Below are positions 30,947 to 41,460 of a stretch of 64,000 nt of DNA, one piece after another. A program made the translations under genes and the position numbers. This DNA comes from Shinisaurus crocodilurus (lineage: Eukaryota; Chordata; Lepidosauria; Squamata; Shinisauridae), in assembly GCA_021292165.1 (NCBI GenBank), contig CM037879.1:18313525-18377524 (forward strand), written 5' to 3'. Below the pieces are notes generated by a model. It was given only the letters and a program-made list of their open reading frames with translations. It made no database searches and had not been told where the DNA came from. Positions within the stretch are counted from its first letter, which is position 1. The number at the start of each line of letters is the position of its first letter.

Positions 30947-31067
30947 ATCAGCTGAAGTTAACCCAGCTCTTTGGCTTAGCTCTTGCAACCCAATCCTATG
31001 TTTACTCAAAAGTAAATTCTTGCTAAGTGCTATTGTAGGAGTGGGGTACCCAGAAGGTTTATTGATC

Positions 31068-31072
<5 letters not shown>

Positions 31073-31103
<31 letters not shown>
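31073..31103 (+). repeat. (TG)n microsatellite
   Basis: About 15 TG units directly at the 5' truncation point of the LINE that follows. Confidence 0.97.
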
Positions 31104-31105
<2 letters not shown>

Positions 31106-32404
31106 CCAACCTTTCCAGCAAATGATCTCCAGGGTGGTTTTCCTGCTGAAATCTTTAAAGAAGGGGGCCCCGAACTTGTACAACATCTTCATAAACTCAT
31201 CGAAAAAATCTGGATAAGAGAAGAGATCCCAGAAGACTTCAGGGATGCCATAATTATCACCCTCTTTAAGAAGGGTGATAGAACAGACTGTGGAAACTAT
31301 CGGGGCATTTCTCTCTTAGCAACCGCAGGTAAAATATTTGCTAGGATTCTCGCAAACCGTCTTCTATCTATTTCAGAAGAGATCCTCCCTGAAACTCAAT
31401 ATGGTTTCCGCCCCTCTAGAGGGACAGTAGACATGATTTTTACTGCACGTCAGCTCCAAGAAAAATGCCGGGAGCAAAATCAACCCCTTTATATGGCATT
31501 TATCGATCTGGCTAAGGCCTTTGATACTGTAGACCGTACAGCTCTCTGGACTATCCTTATGAAAATTGGATGCCCCAATAAATTTGTGAATATCTTGCGA
31601 CTTCTCCATGACAACATGACGGCAACGGTTTTGGACAACAACGGCTCTCATGGTGCTCCATTTAAAGTGGGATCAGGTGTTAAACAGGGATGTGTTATCG
31701 CCCCAACATTATTTGCCATTTTCATCGCCATGGTTTTACATCTTGTCAAGGGGAAACTTCCCACCGGTGTGGGAATTATATATCGAACAGATGGAAAGCT
31801 TTTTAATCTCAGCAGGCTGAAAGCAAAAAGTAAGGTAATTACAACCTCCGTTGTGGAACTTCAGTATGCTGATGATAATGTGGTCTCCGCACATTCAGAG
31901 GACGATCTCCAAACTATCCTAAATGCTTTTGCAGAAGCATATGAAAAACTTGGTCTCTCACTTAACATCAAAAAAACCAAAGTGCTTCATCAGCAAGTGC
32001 AAGCCAACCCTTTGGTGATGCCATCTATCCAGCTTGGCGGGACAATACTGGAAAATGTCGATCATTTTCTCTATCTTGGCAGCTATCTTTCTGTTACAGC
32101 TAACATCGACAGTGAAATCCAGCATCGTCTGAGCTCCGCAAGTGCCGCATTTTCTCGAATGAAACATAGAGTGTTCGAGGATCGGGATATTTGTAAGAAG
32201 ACCAAAACACTGGTTTATGAAGCCATTGTATTACCAACTTTATTGTATGCCTGCGAAACATGGACTATCTATAAACGTCACTTCCACCTCCTTGAAAGGT
32301 TTCATCAACGTTGCCTCCGGAAAATCCTGCAAATTACTTGGGAAGATAGGCGAACAAATGTCAGTGTACTGGAAGAAGCAAAGACTACTAGCATTGAAAA
32401 ATGA
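31106..32404 (+). pseudogene. LINE reverse transcriptase, truncated and frameshifted
   Basis: The frame is open from the TG tract to a stop at 32404, about 430 codons with LINE homology. Visible reverse transcriptase blocks, in order: FKKGDRTDCGNYRGISLL, IDLAKAFDTVDRTALW with the first catalytic Asp, GVKQGCVIAPTLF, LQYADDNVV with the YADD catalytic pair, LNIKKTKVL and FLYLGSYLS. The N-terminal endonuclease is absent, and the listed upstream Met codons lie in the TG repeat and are not real starts. The frame ends at ATTSIEK-like sequence (TTSIEK) where a small indel shifts the reading frame; the rest continues at 32401. As it stands it cannot make a complete enzyme. Confidence 0.9.
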
Positions 32405-32814
32405 TCCTTCAACGCCAACTTCAGTGGACCGGTCATGTTGTTCGAATGCCTGACTGCCGCCTCCCAAAGCAGTTACTTTACTCCCAACTCAAGGATGGAA
32501 AGCGGAATATCGGTGGTCAATATAAGAGGTTTAAAGATGTTCATAAGGCTAATCTAAAAAAATGCAATATAAACATCGAAAACTGGGAAGCTCTGGCCCA
32601 TGAACGATCTAAATGGAGGTTGGCCTTTCACAAAGGTTCCATGGACTTTGAAGAAGCCCGAGTGCAAGGTGAAAGGGAGAAACGTGCTAAGCGAAAAGCA
32701 CGTCAAATGAATCCTTTACAGGACCATCTTCTATCTGGTAACCTGTGTCCTCACTGTGGGAAGCTGTGTGGATCTAGAATTGGCCTCCACAGTCACTTAC
32801 GGACCCATCGCTAG
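32401..32814 (+). pseudogene. LINE C-terminal region with zinc finger, out of frame with RT
   Basis: 137 codons continuing the reverse transcriptase protein after the frame break. It opens with LQWTGHVVRMPD, a motif common after the RT domain in LINEs, has a basic stretch KRAKRKARQ at about residues 97-105, and ends with CPHCGKLCGSRIGLHSHLRT followed by HR, a C2H2-like finger (Cys-X2-Cys, His-X3-4-His) expected to bind nucleic acid. Apart from the upstream shift it is intact to its stop. Confidence 0.85.
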
Positions 32815-32907
32815 AGTCTACACAATCTTCTTTAGAATTTCCTCCTTTTATCCCGGAAGACAATCTTACTCGGTCACGAGTGATCGCCTGATGATTGAGA
32901 GGACAGT

Positions 32908-33250
32908 CTTATGCATTTCTACTCAGATGTAAGTTCCATTTAGTTGAGTGGGGTATAGGAGTGCAGCCTATACATTCTGAAGATAAGGGAAGCAATACAC
33001 ATTTTCATTTAAGGGAGGGGATAGGTGGGGGTCCATTAGGTCCAGAATCTAAGATGATCTAGCTACACCAGTAACCCATAAGTTCCATATAGTTTACTTT
33101 CCATTGGTTGTTAGGCCACAATCCTATGCAAAGTCAAGCGAGGGTGCAAAAGACGGAGGCCTAGAGGCCAGATTTTAGTCAGACTTTCCCAGGAAGAAGT
33201 GCCGCTGAATTAAGTGGCTTTTACTTCCAAATAAACATGCAGAGAGAGAT
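32908..33250. repeat. Palindromic MITE fragments
   Basis: 'cagtcttatgcatttctact' to 'tataggagtgcagcc' (32908-32970) is one 'aagtaagtccc'-type copy. 33113-33245 holds a diverged element ('ccacaatcctatgcaaagtc', 'cttttacttccaaataaaca'). Confidence 0.5.
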
Positions 33251-33454
33251 CTATCTATCTATCTCTCCCCCTTGACTGATCAAGCCAGTGGGAGACTATT
33301 TTCAGAAATTTAAAAAGCATGTGATTTTTCTTCATCAATGAAAAGTGAAGGCCTGAATCACAGTGGCTAGTATGGACTGGCCAAATGCAAAAGAGGATGA
33401 GGCTCCTACCCTTTGGGCAGTTATGCAGAAAAGGGAAACTCTTCTACAAAACTA

Positions 33455-33704
33455 CAGTAATACCTTGGATTGCAAGTAACTTGGTCTGAGAGCGTTTTGC
33501 AAGACAAGCAAATTTTTAAATATTTATTCTTTTTTAAAAAACTTGATATACAAGCGACGTCTTGCAATACAAGTACTGTAGTACGGCTTAAATTAAAAAT
33601 CTCTGTACAAATTTTTTTGGGGGAATTTCGTTTTGATATAAGAGTGTTTTGGATTACAAGCATGTTTCCAGAACGAATTATGCTCTCAATCCAAGGCATG
33701 ACTA
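33455..33704. mobile_element. Tc1/mariner-type MITE, copy 2
   Basis: Inverted relative to 22711-22975: starts 'cagtaataccttggattgca' and ends 'aatccaaggcatgact', with TA on the left and TA (after one change) on the right. The internal order is reversed throughout. Confidence 0.8.
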
Positions 33705-34225
33705 TATTAAAGATGCTGCTGCAGCCCTGTTCACCTTTGAATCTGGCCACCCTAGTCTGGTAGCTGGCAATTCTCTCCAATATATATATTGAGAAGTTAT
33801 TTGGGGAGGGGGCTTTCAGGGAACCACTAAAAGGAGCTCCTTTGTGTCTGTTTCCTGGACTTAATCCTCTTTCTTTCTCCTTTCCTAAAGTATCAGCTGT
33901 TGCCCATTCTCCATAAAGAGAGTGAGTCAAACAGATAATGGAAAAGGGAGGAAAAATATGTATCTTTCAAGCCTGCTTGTTTCTTAAATTAACCCAATCA
34001 GCAAGCACCTTCATCCTAACCAGTTCCCTACTCTTTTGTCTGGGTGGGTGGTGGGAAAGGAATCCTCCAAGGAATTTAATTAATTAAAGTTAGGTGGAAA
34101 GGAAATAAATACCTTGCTGGTAAAATGGGAATTTGCTTTGAGTAAATAGTTTTTCAAAACACATTTCAGATTTTTTTAAAAAAAAAAAAAGCAAGCAAAG
34201 AAAAGGAAAGAATGCAAAATGTACA
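33705..34225. other. Intergenic, no gene recognised
   Basis: Unique-looking; an A-run near 34180. No supported gene. Confidence 0.35.
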
Positions 34226-34358
34226 TATTGGGAAAAGGTGCCCTCCAGATGTTTTAGACTACAATTCCCGTAAGCCCCAGTCACCATAACCAATGGACAG
34301 GGATTATGGGAGTTGTAGTCCAACACATCTGAAGGCTATCAGGCTGGGGAAGGCTGGG
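34226..34358. mobile_element. Foldback hAT MITE
   Basis: 'ggtgccctccagatgtttta' and 'gactacaattcccgtaagcc' in the left arm; 'ttatgggagttgtagtccaa' and 'ggctggggaaggctggg' in the right arm. Confidence 0.75.
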
Positions 34359-35240
34359 ATATATGCTTGTGAACTCTCGTATTTACATTCGGAGGTGGGT
34401 CAGTTTACACTCTCAGAATCCCTGTTTGCACATCTGGAAGGCCAACACCTAAGCTCTGAACACATCTTTCTGGAAGCAATTTCCCCTAACTTCAGTTAAA
34501 AAAAATTGGGCAAAGTCCAGCCAAACTCTGAAAACACCTTGACTCCAATGGGAAAGTAGAGTAACATGCTTAAAAATAAAGCTTTCCTATCAAAGCTGGT
34601 GGGAGATGGAGCATGGCTCTAAAAGTGGTTACTCAGACATTAAGCCCTCTGCCTTTCATGAGATTTACTCCCTAGTAAAGGTGTTTAGAACTGCAGCCTG
34701 AAAAGTGTATTAATTTGGATTGGATTCTGCCCCATGATATTTCTACATAAACATGTAGGTGGTTTTTAGTCTTTTCATCCCAATTCCAGTCAGATCTAAA
34801 GTGTGGGGTGGCAGTTTGGGCATTATATTCTTTATTGGACCAGCCAGTGTCCTGGATTTTATTTTATTTTTAAATTAAGCTTAATGCTTGAGTTCTGTTC
34901 CACAAGAAAGTTCAGGCAGACATTTTACTTCAGACTTATGGAAGAGGCAAAGGCAGCTCTAAAATAACTTGTCAATAATGGTTACAAGACTGAATAAGGA
35001 ACAGAGGTTATCCATTAACTCACTTATCTTGGCAGCTCATTCATGTTCACTACCACTAACTTCTAAATGAATAACTGCAGAGAAATCTCCCTGGTTCTAA
35101 GTGGTTCTCTTCTTTGTCTGGCCCTACCATAATTCATTCCTCACAACCCTCACAACTCAGTTCTGTGTCTGATTCTCCTAACTGCCAAAAGCATGTTCTT
35201 GCCCACAAGTGTCAATCACTTGAATCTTCCCACCAACTTT
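34359..35240. other. Unique stretch, no gene recognised
   Basis: Short MITE scraps near 34620-34700 ('gagatttactccctagtaaa'). No supported gene. Confidence 0.35.
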
Positions 35241-35290
35241 CTAACCCAGCTGGTTGGCAACATCTGGGGCCTTCCTGGTGTTTTGGACTA
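35241..35290. mobile_element. Left part of foldback MITE split by copia insertion
   Basis: 'ggttggcaacatctggggcc' and 'tcctggtgttttggacta' form the left arm; the element continues at 39956 after the copia element and its second gacta. Confidence 0.65.
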
Positions 35291-35907
35291 TGTTGGGACT
35301 TGAAAAAGATACTAGGAGAGGATATATTGTGGAGTAATATCCTTCGTATCTCACGTTAGTGAGATCAGCAGAGTAGAAGTCCCTTTCCATCTTAAAAGAA
35401 GCTTAGATTTGGCTAGTGTTAGCCAGTTAGCATTTGGTAATCCAGGATGCTTTAAGGCAGACTGGATTTCCCTGGTTTTGCCCCCTTTTCTCTCCCTCAG
35501 AACAATAATCAGAGACACAGTCTTGTAAAAGTTAAAAGTAACATTTACTCACTCAGATTATGCAGTTTCATTCAGGCAGGCTTAAAAGAGTTTCTTACAG
35601 TTGGTTACAAGTTCATTTGGAAATACTTGAGGTCTGAACTTGTGGAGTTCAGACCAGCAACTCTGTCTACTTGCTGCTACAAGGACCACGTGGAGACAAC
35701 AACCTGGTGGTGCCAAGCTCACTCCAGTCTGAACAGAAAGAGGAAGAAGCTGGGAGCAACGCCCACTTCCTGTTCAGGCTGTTAATAATTCAATGAGTAC
35801 CTTCTAGGAAAACCATCCTAGAAGGTATCAGTGATCTTAACCATTTCACCCAATTACCTGGTGAAACATTAGCCATAGGTTTTGACTGCAATTTTAGTTA
35901 TCCAACA
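35291..35907 (-). repeat. Copia 3' LTR
   Basis: 617 bp, starting TGTTGGGACTTG and ending TTATCCAACA on plus, i.e. TG...CA with an inverted TGTTGG/CCAACA terminus. Downstream LTR in minus-strand orientation. Confidence 0.95.
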
Positions 35908-35920
35908 CACCCCTTCTCAG
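35908..35920 (-). other. Copia polypurine tract
   Basis: On the minus strand the bases next to the 3' LTR read 'tgagaaggggtg', a short purine-rich run in the position where plus-strand DNA synthesis is primed. Confidence 0.65.
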
Positions 35921-35951
35921 GCAAAACAACACACATTCATTCACAATTTTA

Positions 35952-36416
35952 TTAATCCACCCACAGTCCCATCTTGACTCGAAGATTCTGGAAACTGTCT
36001 CTTGGTAGAGGCTTGGTTAGGATGTCAGCAGTCATTTCCTTAGTATGACAGTATGTCAAGTCCACAAGTCCATCTTGGACAGCCTCACGCACATAATGAT
36101 ACTTCACCCCGATGTGCTTCGTTCTGGCGTGGAACTTCTCACTCTGGGACAGTCTCAGGCAACTCTGGTTGTCTTCCATCAGGCAAACAGGCTCCTTTCG
36201 CACCAACCCAAAGTCTTTGATCAATTGATCCAGCCAGGTCACCTCTCTGCAGGCTTCTGTGGCAGCTATGTATTCAGATTCTGTAGAAGACAAAGCTATA
36301 CAGTTCTGTTTATAACTGCCCCATGCAATTTGACCATTTGCATACATGAACACATACCCGCCAGTGGATTTGTAGTCCTTTGAATCACCAGCCCAATCAG
36401 CGTCCGTGTACCCCAT
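35952..36416 (-). pseudogene. Copia RNase H region
   Basis: 154 codons. Copia-type RNase H signatures in order: TDADWAGD (first catalytic Asp), ALSSTESEYIA (catalytic Glu), EDNQSC (Asp), TKHIGVKYHYVRE and the C-terminal DILTKPLP. The start codon is arbitrary: a break separates it from the reverse transcriptase frame ending at the same point. The enzyme would remove the RNA strand during reverse transcription. Confidence 0.9.
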
Positions 36417-37306
36417 TAGTTTTGGGTTGCTGTCAGCTTACTGTTTAGCTTACAGTTCATGGTTCCTTTAAGATAGCGAACCACCCTCTTTACACCAACC
36501 CAGTCAGATTCAGTGGGATTACTCACTTTCCTGCTGAGAATCCCCACTGCACTCGCAATGTCTGGCCTATAGGTGGTGGTGAAGTAGAGAAGCTTTCCTA
36601 TTGCTGACCTGTACTTGTTGTCAGGCAAAGGCTTTGACTCTTCCTGGTTCTTTAGAAAGTCAGTGTTCATGGGTGTGGCGACTGGATGTGCTTCTTGCAT
36701 CTCCAGGCTGTTAATTAGTTCAGCAACCTTCTGCTTCTGACTTAGTAGAAAAGAACCATCTTCTTCTCTCTCTATTTGGATTCCAAGGTAGTAGTGTACT
36801 TTTCCTAGTTCTTTGACTCCTACATCCTTGCTTAAATGTTTCACAACCTCTGTGTAGTCTCTGTCATTTGCTGTTGCAATGATCAAATCATCAACAAATG
36901 CAAGAACGTAAGAGAGTTGTCCATCATTGCATTTGGTGTACAAACACTTATCTGCATCCCCTTGTTTGTACCCTAGTTGTGTCAGCATCTTGTGTAACTT
37001 TATATTCCAGGCCCTGGCAGCCTGCTTGAGTCCATACAAGCCCTTCTGGAGCTTGCACACCAAATGGGCTTCCTGTGGTTTGACAAAACCCTTTTGCTGT
37101 TTCATGTAAATCTCCTCTGAGATTTCACCATACAAAAATGCTGTCTTTATGTCAATGTGCCTCACCTCCATCTGCTTTGAAGCCGCTATGCTCAAAAGTG
37201 TTCTCACTGTGCTGTACCTCACAGTGGGGGCAAATGTGGCATCATAATCTTCTCCATATTGCGGGCTGAAGCCTTGAGCTACAAGTCTCGCTTTGTAGCT
37301 CTGCAC
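36416..37306 (-). pseudogene. Copia reverse transcriptase (RVT_2), main part
   Basis: 296 codons covering most of the copia-type reverse transcriptase: KARLVAQGFSPQYGEDY near residue 5, IDIKTAFLYGEI with a catalytic Asp, GLYGLKQAARAW, YVLAFVDDLIIA with the catalytic pair in FVDD (a usual copia variant of YVDD), and LGKVHYYLGIQIE. The N-terminal part lies in another frame (37279-37641). A nonsense or shift also separates it from RNase H. Confidence 0.92.
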
Positions 37307-37641
37307 TTCCCCTTCTGCCCCTTGCTTAATTTTAAAAATCCACTTACGGTACTTCCTATGGCCTTCTTTTCAGGAGGTAGGTCAGTAAGCATCCATGTCT
37401 TGTTCTGATGCAGTGCATCCATCTCCTCCTGTGCAGCCTTCCTCCAGAGACGGGCTTCTGTGTCTGGCATCTCCTTTATCTCCTCCCATGTAGAAGGTTG
37501 TTGGGGTAGCGCCGACCCTGCAGAGTAGGACAGCCGGAGTGGTGGAACATCTCTGTTGGATCTAGATGACCAGTCTGACCTGTGGTTCTGGAACCGCATC
37601 AGCTTCATCGTCCTCCTCCAGTGCAGGCATGTCCTCATCAC
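37279..37641 (-). pseudogene. Copia linker and N-terminal start of reverse transcriptase
   Basis: 120-codon frame. Residues about 50-95 read PSTWEEIKEMPDTEARLWRK and MDALHQNKTWMLTDLPPEKK, the typical start of copia RVT_2. The final 20 residues go out of register with the family, marking a frameshift into the 36416-37306 frame. Confidence 0.8.
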
Positions 37642-38176
37642 TCTGCTCCTCTTCGCCTCTGCTGCTGCTTTCAGGGTTTGGGTACTGTGGGGCTTTACCT
37701 CCTCTTGCCAGCTCCTTGCACTGCAGTTCCTTTATTGTGCTTGTGTCTCTATGTCCAAGTCTTCTGCGCCAAAGCTCCAGATCAGCCTCATCCTTCTTCT
37801 TTGGGTACGCCACTTTAGCAGACTGAGATTCTGAAACAATAACCTCATACACGCCATTGATCAGACTAGCTTCAACAAACACTTTACCATTTTTGGACAC
37901 TGTACACTTGTCACCTTCAAATAGTACTCTGAAGCCTTTCTTTGCTAAAGTGGAGACACTGAGTATGTTGCAACTTAATTTTGGAACGTAGATAACTCTG
38001 TCTACACAGTTCTTTCTGGTTTCACCACCAACCTTGCAGTGTAGAACTCCTGAGCCTGCACCTTGTGCCTTTATCACATTGCCATCTGCAATCTGGATAT
38101 CCTCACTTTGTGATTCTTCAATCTCATTTATTTCTTTGAAGAATCCTCTCTCAGTGTGAGAAATGGCTCGATGCAC
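37562..38176 (-). pseudogene. Copia protease, pre-integrase zinc domain and truncated linker
   Basis: 204 codons. The aspartic protease active site DSGASSH is encoded just upstream on minus (about 38164-38183) but in another frame, so a shift follows it. This frame continues with the protease body (GVLHCKVGG, YVPKLSCNILSV) and the pre-integrase motif ELWRRRLGHRDTSTIKEL (about residues 132-150), where the usual first His of the zinc motif is Arg. It then jumps to an acidic linker (EEDDEADAVPEPQ) normally found after integrase, so the integrase catalytic core is deleted. Confidence 0.85.
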
Positions 38177-38267
38177 CCGAATCTATCACCCATTTGTTTC
38201 ACTTACTTTTGTAACAGTTAGCTGCTAAACTCTTCTGTTGCATCAGTAAGCTATTCTCATCAATCCC

Positions 38268-38597
38268 TTACTTTTCCTTTTGCTGCCTAAAAGGTGGGGG
38301 CTTCTTTGTCTTCGGGGCCTTACAGAACTTGGCAATATGTCCCTCTTTGTTGCAATTAAAGCAGACAATTTTCTTGGATGTGCCTTTCCCATTCCCTTGG
38401 GACAAGTAGTTTGAGTCACTTTGCCTAGAATGCCTGATTGGAGATTCTTCCCTTCTCTCAACACATTCTTCTCTCAAATGACCAATTATATCTTTTAGGG
38501 TTAAATTTGGGACACTGTCCATTCTGGATATAAAAATCTCAAACTTATATCCCAGTGACCCCAGGAAGTAGCAGACCTTCTGATCTTCATTCATCAC
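38268..38597 (-). pseudogene. Copia Gag C-terminal part with zinc knuckle
   Basis: 109 codons ending with the nucleocapsid CCHC knuckle CFNCNKEGHIAKFC (about residues 79-92), which binds RNA in virus-like particles. Preceded by SLGYKFEIFISRMDSVPNLT, typical of copia Gag. A break separates it from the N-terminal part. Confidence 0.85.
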
Positions 38598-38611
38598 GTA
38601 TTCTGCCAGTC

Positions 38612-39034
38612 TTAACTTTTCAATAATAGTTTAAAACTCTTCCACATACTTCCACAATCTTTCTTGCACTCAAGCTTCAAATGAAACATATCTCTCACTA
38701 GGCGCCTGTGAGACCGCTTGCTTGTAAACCCAAATGCCTTTTCTAGATTATGGAGCACTTCTCTGGCTGTTCCCCCTTCTCCAGCATGGATCATTTGGCA
38801 ATCAGTTAAATTTTCTATGATAACAGATATTGCTATCCTGTTTTGCTTTTCCCATTCTTTGGCTGCTGCTCTGGCCTCTTCACCAGTGCCACTGGGCTTA
38901 TCTTCCTTAATACAGCCCAGGACTTCAAGTCTGTCCAAAATCACTTTCAATCGCCTATTCCATTGTATGAAATTTGCTTCAGTTAATTTGGGCAGCCTGG
39001 AGAAGCTCTCTCCTCTTGAATTTGCTCCGCTCAT
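38612..39034 (-). pseudogene. Copia Gag N-terminal part
   Basis: 140 codons starting MSGANSRGESFSRLPKLTEA, a plausible true Gag start about 300 bp inside the 5' LTR. LTEANFIQWNRRLKVILD is the copia Gag N-terminal motif and FGFTSKRSHRRLVRDMFHLK lies in the capsid-like region. A premature stop follows KLLLKS. Confidence 0.85.
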
Positions 39035-39318
39035 CTTCAGGGATCAAAAATCAAGAAAAATGCCCCAAAAATTCAAAATTGGGAAAAATGCCAAACTGAA
39101 AAGTGGAAAAATGTGCAAAACTGAAAATGCCCCAAACTCAAAAACCTTCACTGCCTTACTACTGCCTTCTGAGGAAAGGGGGTTTCTCTTTCACAAGGAG
39201 ACAATGGAGTCACCATGTGCTCACCAGGGAACAAAGAAAAATATGGCCCCTTTGAATTCCTCTTCTCCCTGAAGAGAATCCAGTGGCATCCACCAAAATG
39301 CTACCAAAACAATCTATT

Positions 39319-39333
39319 CTGGGCCCATAACCC
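39319..39333 (-). promoter_or_regulatory. Copia primer-binding site (initiator tRNA-Met half-molecule type)
   Basis: One base inside the 5' LTR the minus strand reads GGGTTATGGGCCCAG, an exact 15-base complement of the anticodon stem and loop of initiator tRNA-Met (plus strand: CTGGGCCCATAACCC). Pairing with this internal region instead of the tRNA 3' end is the half-tRNA priming known for Drosophila copia. Confidence 0.85.
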
Positions 39334-39334
39334 G

Positions 39335-39950
39335 TGTTGGGACTTGAAAAAGATACTAGGAGAGGATATGTTGTGGAGTAACATCCTTCCTATCTCACGT
39401 TAGTGAGATCAGCAGAGTAGAGTCCCTTTCCAGCTTAAAAGAAGCTTAGATTTGGCTAGTGTTAGCCAGTTAGCATTTGGTAATCCAGGATGCTTTAAGG
39501 CAGACTGGATTTCCCTGGTTTTGCCCCCTTTTCTCTCCCTCAGAACAATAATCAGAGACACAGTCTTGTAAAAGTTAAAAGTAACATTTACTCACTCAGA
39601 TTATGCAGTTTCATTCAGGCAGGCTTAAAAGAGTTTCTTATAGTTGGTTACAAGTTCATTTGGAAATACTTGGGGTCTGAACTTGTGGAGTTCAGACCAG
39701 CAACTCTGGCTACTTGCTGCTACAAGGACCACGTGGAGACAACAATCTGGTGGTGCCAAGCTCACTCCAGTCTGAACAGAAAGAGGAAGAAGCTGGGAGT
39801 AATGCCCACTTCCTGTTCAGGCTGTTAATAATTCAATGAGTACCTTCTAGGAAAACCATCCTAGAAGGTATCAGTGATCTTAACCATTTCACCCAATTAT
39901 CTGGTGAAAGATTAGCCATAGGTTTTGACTGCAATTTTAGTTATCCAACA
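39335..39950 (-). repeat. Copia 5' LTR
   Basis: 616 bp, same TG...CA ends as the other LTR. It should hold the element's promoter and polyadenylation signals. It differs from the 3' LTR at about 12 positions plus one base deletion. Confidence 0.95.
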
Positions 39951-39955
39951 GACTA

Positions 39956-40052
39956 CAACTCGCACAACCCCACACCATTGGTCATGCTGGCCGGGGCTTA
40001 TGGGAAGTGTTCAAAAACATCTGGAGGGCACCAGCACCAGGTGCCTACCCCT
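39956..40052. mobile_element. Right part of foldback MITE split by copia
   Basis: 'caactcgcacaaccccacac', 'gctggccggggcttatggga' and 'aaaaacatctggagggcacc' complete the family member whose left arm is at 35241-35290. Confidence 0.7.
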
Positions 40053-41067
40053 GCTCTAAATCATGCCCAGTGCATTATTATGTGTGTGCACTGCTTTCAA
40101 TTCTAGGGTGGTCCAGAAAAAGTTGGGATCTCACTGATCCATTGATTTTGAAAATGTGAACCCTGAATGGGAAAGAAGGCAGAAAAGTTACTCAGAAATG
40201 TTCTCCGGATGCCTGTGGGTCAACCAAAATGGATCAAGAGGCTGAAGAACTTGCCCTATATTATTTTGGTTTTCTTTCTCCCTTCCCACTCCTGTCTCTC
40301 TCTCCCTCCCTCTCTCATTCATGTTTTTTTTTTCAGTTTAGGAAAATATTACTAATACTACAATCCTGCACATGTCTACTCTGAAGTAAGTCCCACTTAG
40401 CTCAATGGGGCTTACTCCCAGGTAAGCAGGTATAGGATTGAAGCCCAAGGAGGGTCATGAAAGTGGTTTATTACGAGGAAGTGGGGCGGGGGTGGGGGGG
40501 TGGAGAGAAATGTTTTCCCCTTTCCCCTACAAAAACTCGGGGTCAGCCCATGAAATCGATGGACACTTTTATCTAGGATAGGCAAAAGTTTGGTATTTCG
40601 CAGTTAGCCGATGGTTCGCTGTCACAAATTAGCTGATGGAATTAGCTGGCGGTGATGGCCACTGGCAATAGAAGAGGGGGTTGGGCCAGTTCACAGAGCG
40701 CAGAATTCTCATGGCTGTTAGCTGAATTGAAACTCTGGGTTCAGAGATGGTCTAGCTTTTAATGCCGGATGCTGAGAGCCAAGCAAAGGCTGAAGCTTTT
40801 TGCCTTTCTGATCTGCGTTAGGGCTTCCTGGAAGTTGGAACAATTAGCTGGCTCCGGATGGAAACAGGATACCGGCCTTAGGCTGCAATCCTGTGCCCAC
40901 TTAGCTGGGGGTCAGCTCCATTGAATTAAATGGGACTTGCTTCCGATGTAAGTAGACATGTATAGGATCCTGCTGTAAAATGGACCTTCAGTCTGATGGA
41001 GTTGGGCTCTTTTTCGTGTCCTTACGTTCTTATCTTCTCATTATGCTTTGGAGGACGCGTTTAAGAT
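40053..41067. other. Two palindromic MITE copies in unique DNA
   Basis: 40358-40445 ('tctactctgaagtaagtccc', 'gcttactcccaggtaagcag') and 40882-40972 ('ggctgcaatcctgtgcccac', 'gtagacatgtataggatcct') are 'aagtaagtccc' elements. The intervening 40446-40880 shows no gene. Confidence 0.55.
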
Positions 41068-41460
41068 CAGCAAAGAAACTTGTGGTACCTTAAAGACGAA
41101 CACATTTGTTATGGCGTAGGCTTTCGTGGACTGCAGTCCACTTCATCAGATCAGGAGGGTTAAATGAACATCAAAAGTAAGCCCTCACAAATCCTGTCAG
41201 TAAACAGGAAGGATAATATATAGCAAAGACATCATGCATTTTCTCTGAACAGGTTTGGATGTCTTATCTCTAGTCAAGAGGACAGTCAAAACAAATACCA
41301 TATACAGTATGTGGCTGGACCTAGACAACTTGCCAGGAGGACAACAACCCTAAAAGCCAGTAAAATAGTAGGGTTAGAACTTGGTCCTCAATTGTTTTAA
41401 ATCGGATTAAATGACAGGTATATACAGTTGATGCATATTACTAATTAAACTGGAGTATCG
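41068..41460. repeat. Unclassified sauropsid-type repeat
   Basis: The phrases 'gtggtaccttaaagacgaac', 'gcgtaggctttcgtggactg' and 'cagtccacttcatcagatca' resemble a repeat I associate with reptile genomes. I cannot name its class from sequence alone. Confidence 0.4.

Larger units (their letters stand above)
31104..32896 (+). mobile_element. Non-LTR retrotransposon (LINE), 5'-truncated
   Basis: The 3' 1.8 kb of a LINE: reverse transcriptase, a C-terminal region with a zinc-finger-like motif, a short 3' untranslated region ('cttactcggtcacgagtg') and a GATGAT tail. The endonuclease half is missing. The tail recurs at 1563, 20134 and 45839, so the family has been active here several times. The clade cannot be fixed without alignment; the motifs suit an endonuclease-type LINE. 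Confidence 0.9.
35291..39950 (-). mobile_element. Ty1/copia LTR retrotransposon, integrase-deleted
   Basis: A 4,660-bp element bounded by two direct LTRs and a 5-bp target duplication gacta (35286-35290 and 39951-39955). Gag, protease, reverse transcriptase and RNase H remnants lie on the minus strand in the Pseudoviridae order expected before and after integrase, but the integrase core is missing. The LTRs differ at about 12 substitutions and one indel by my reading, so insertion is fairly recent. Coding regions carry several frame breaks, so this copy is non-autonomous. Confidence 0.95.
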
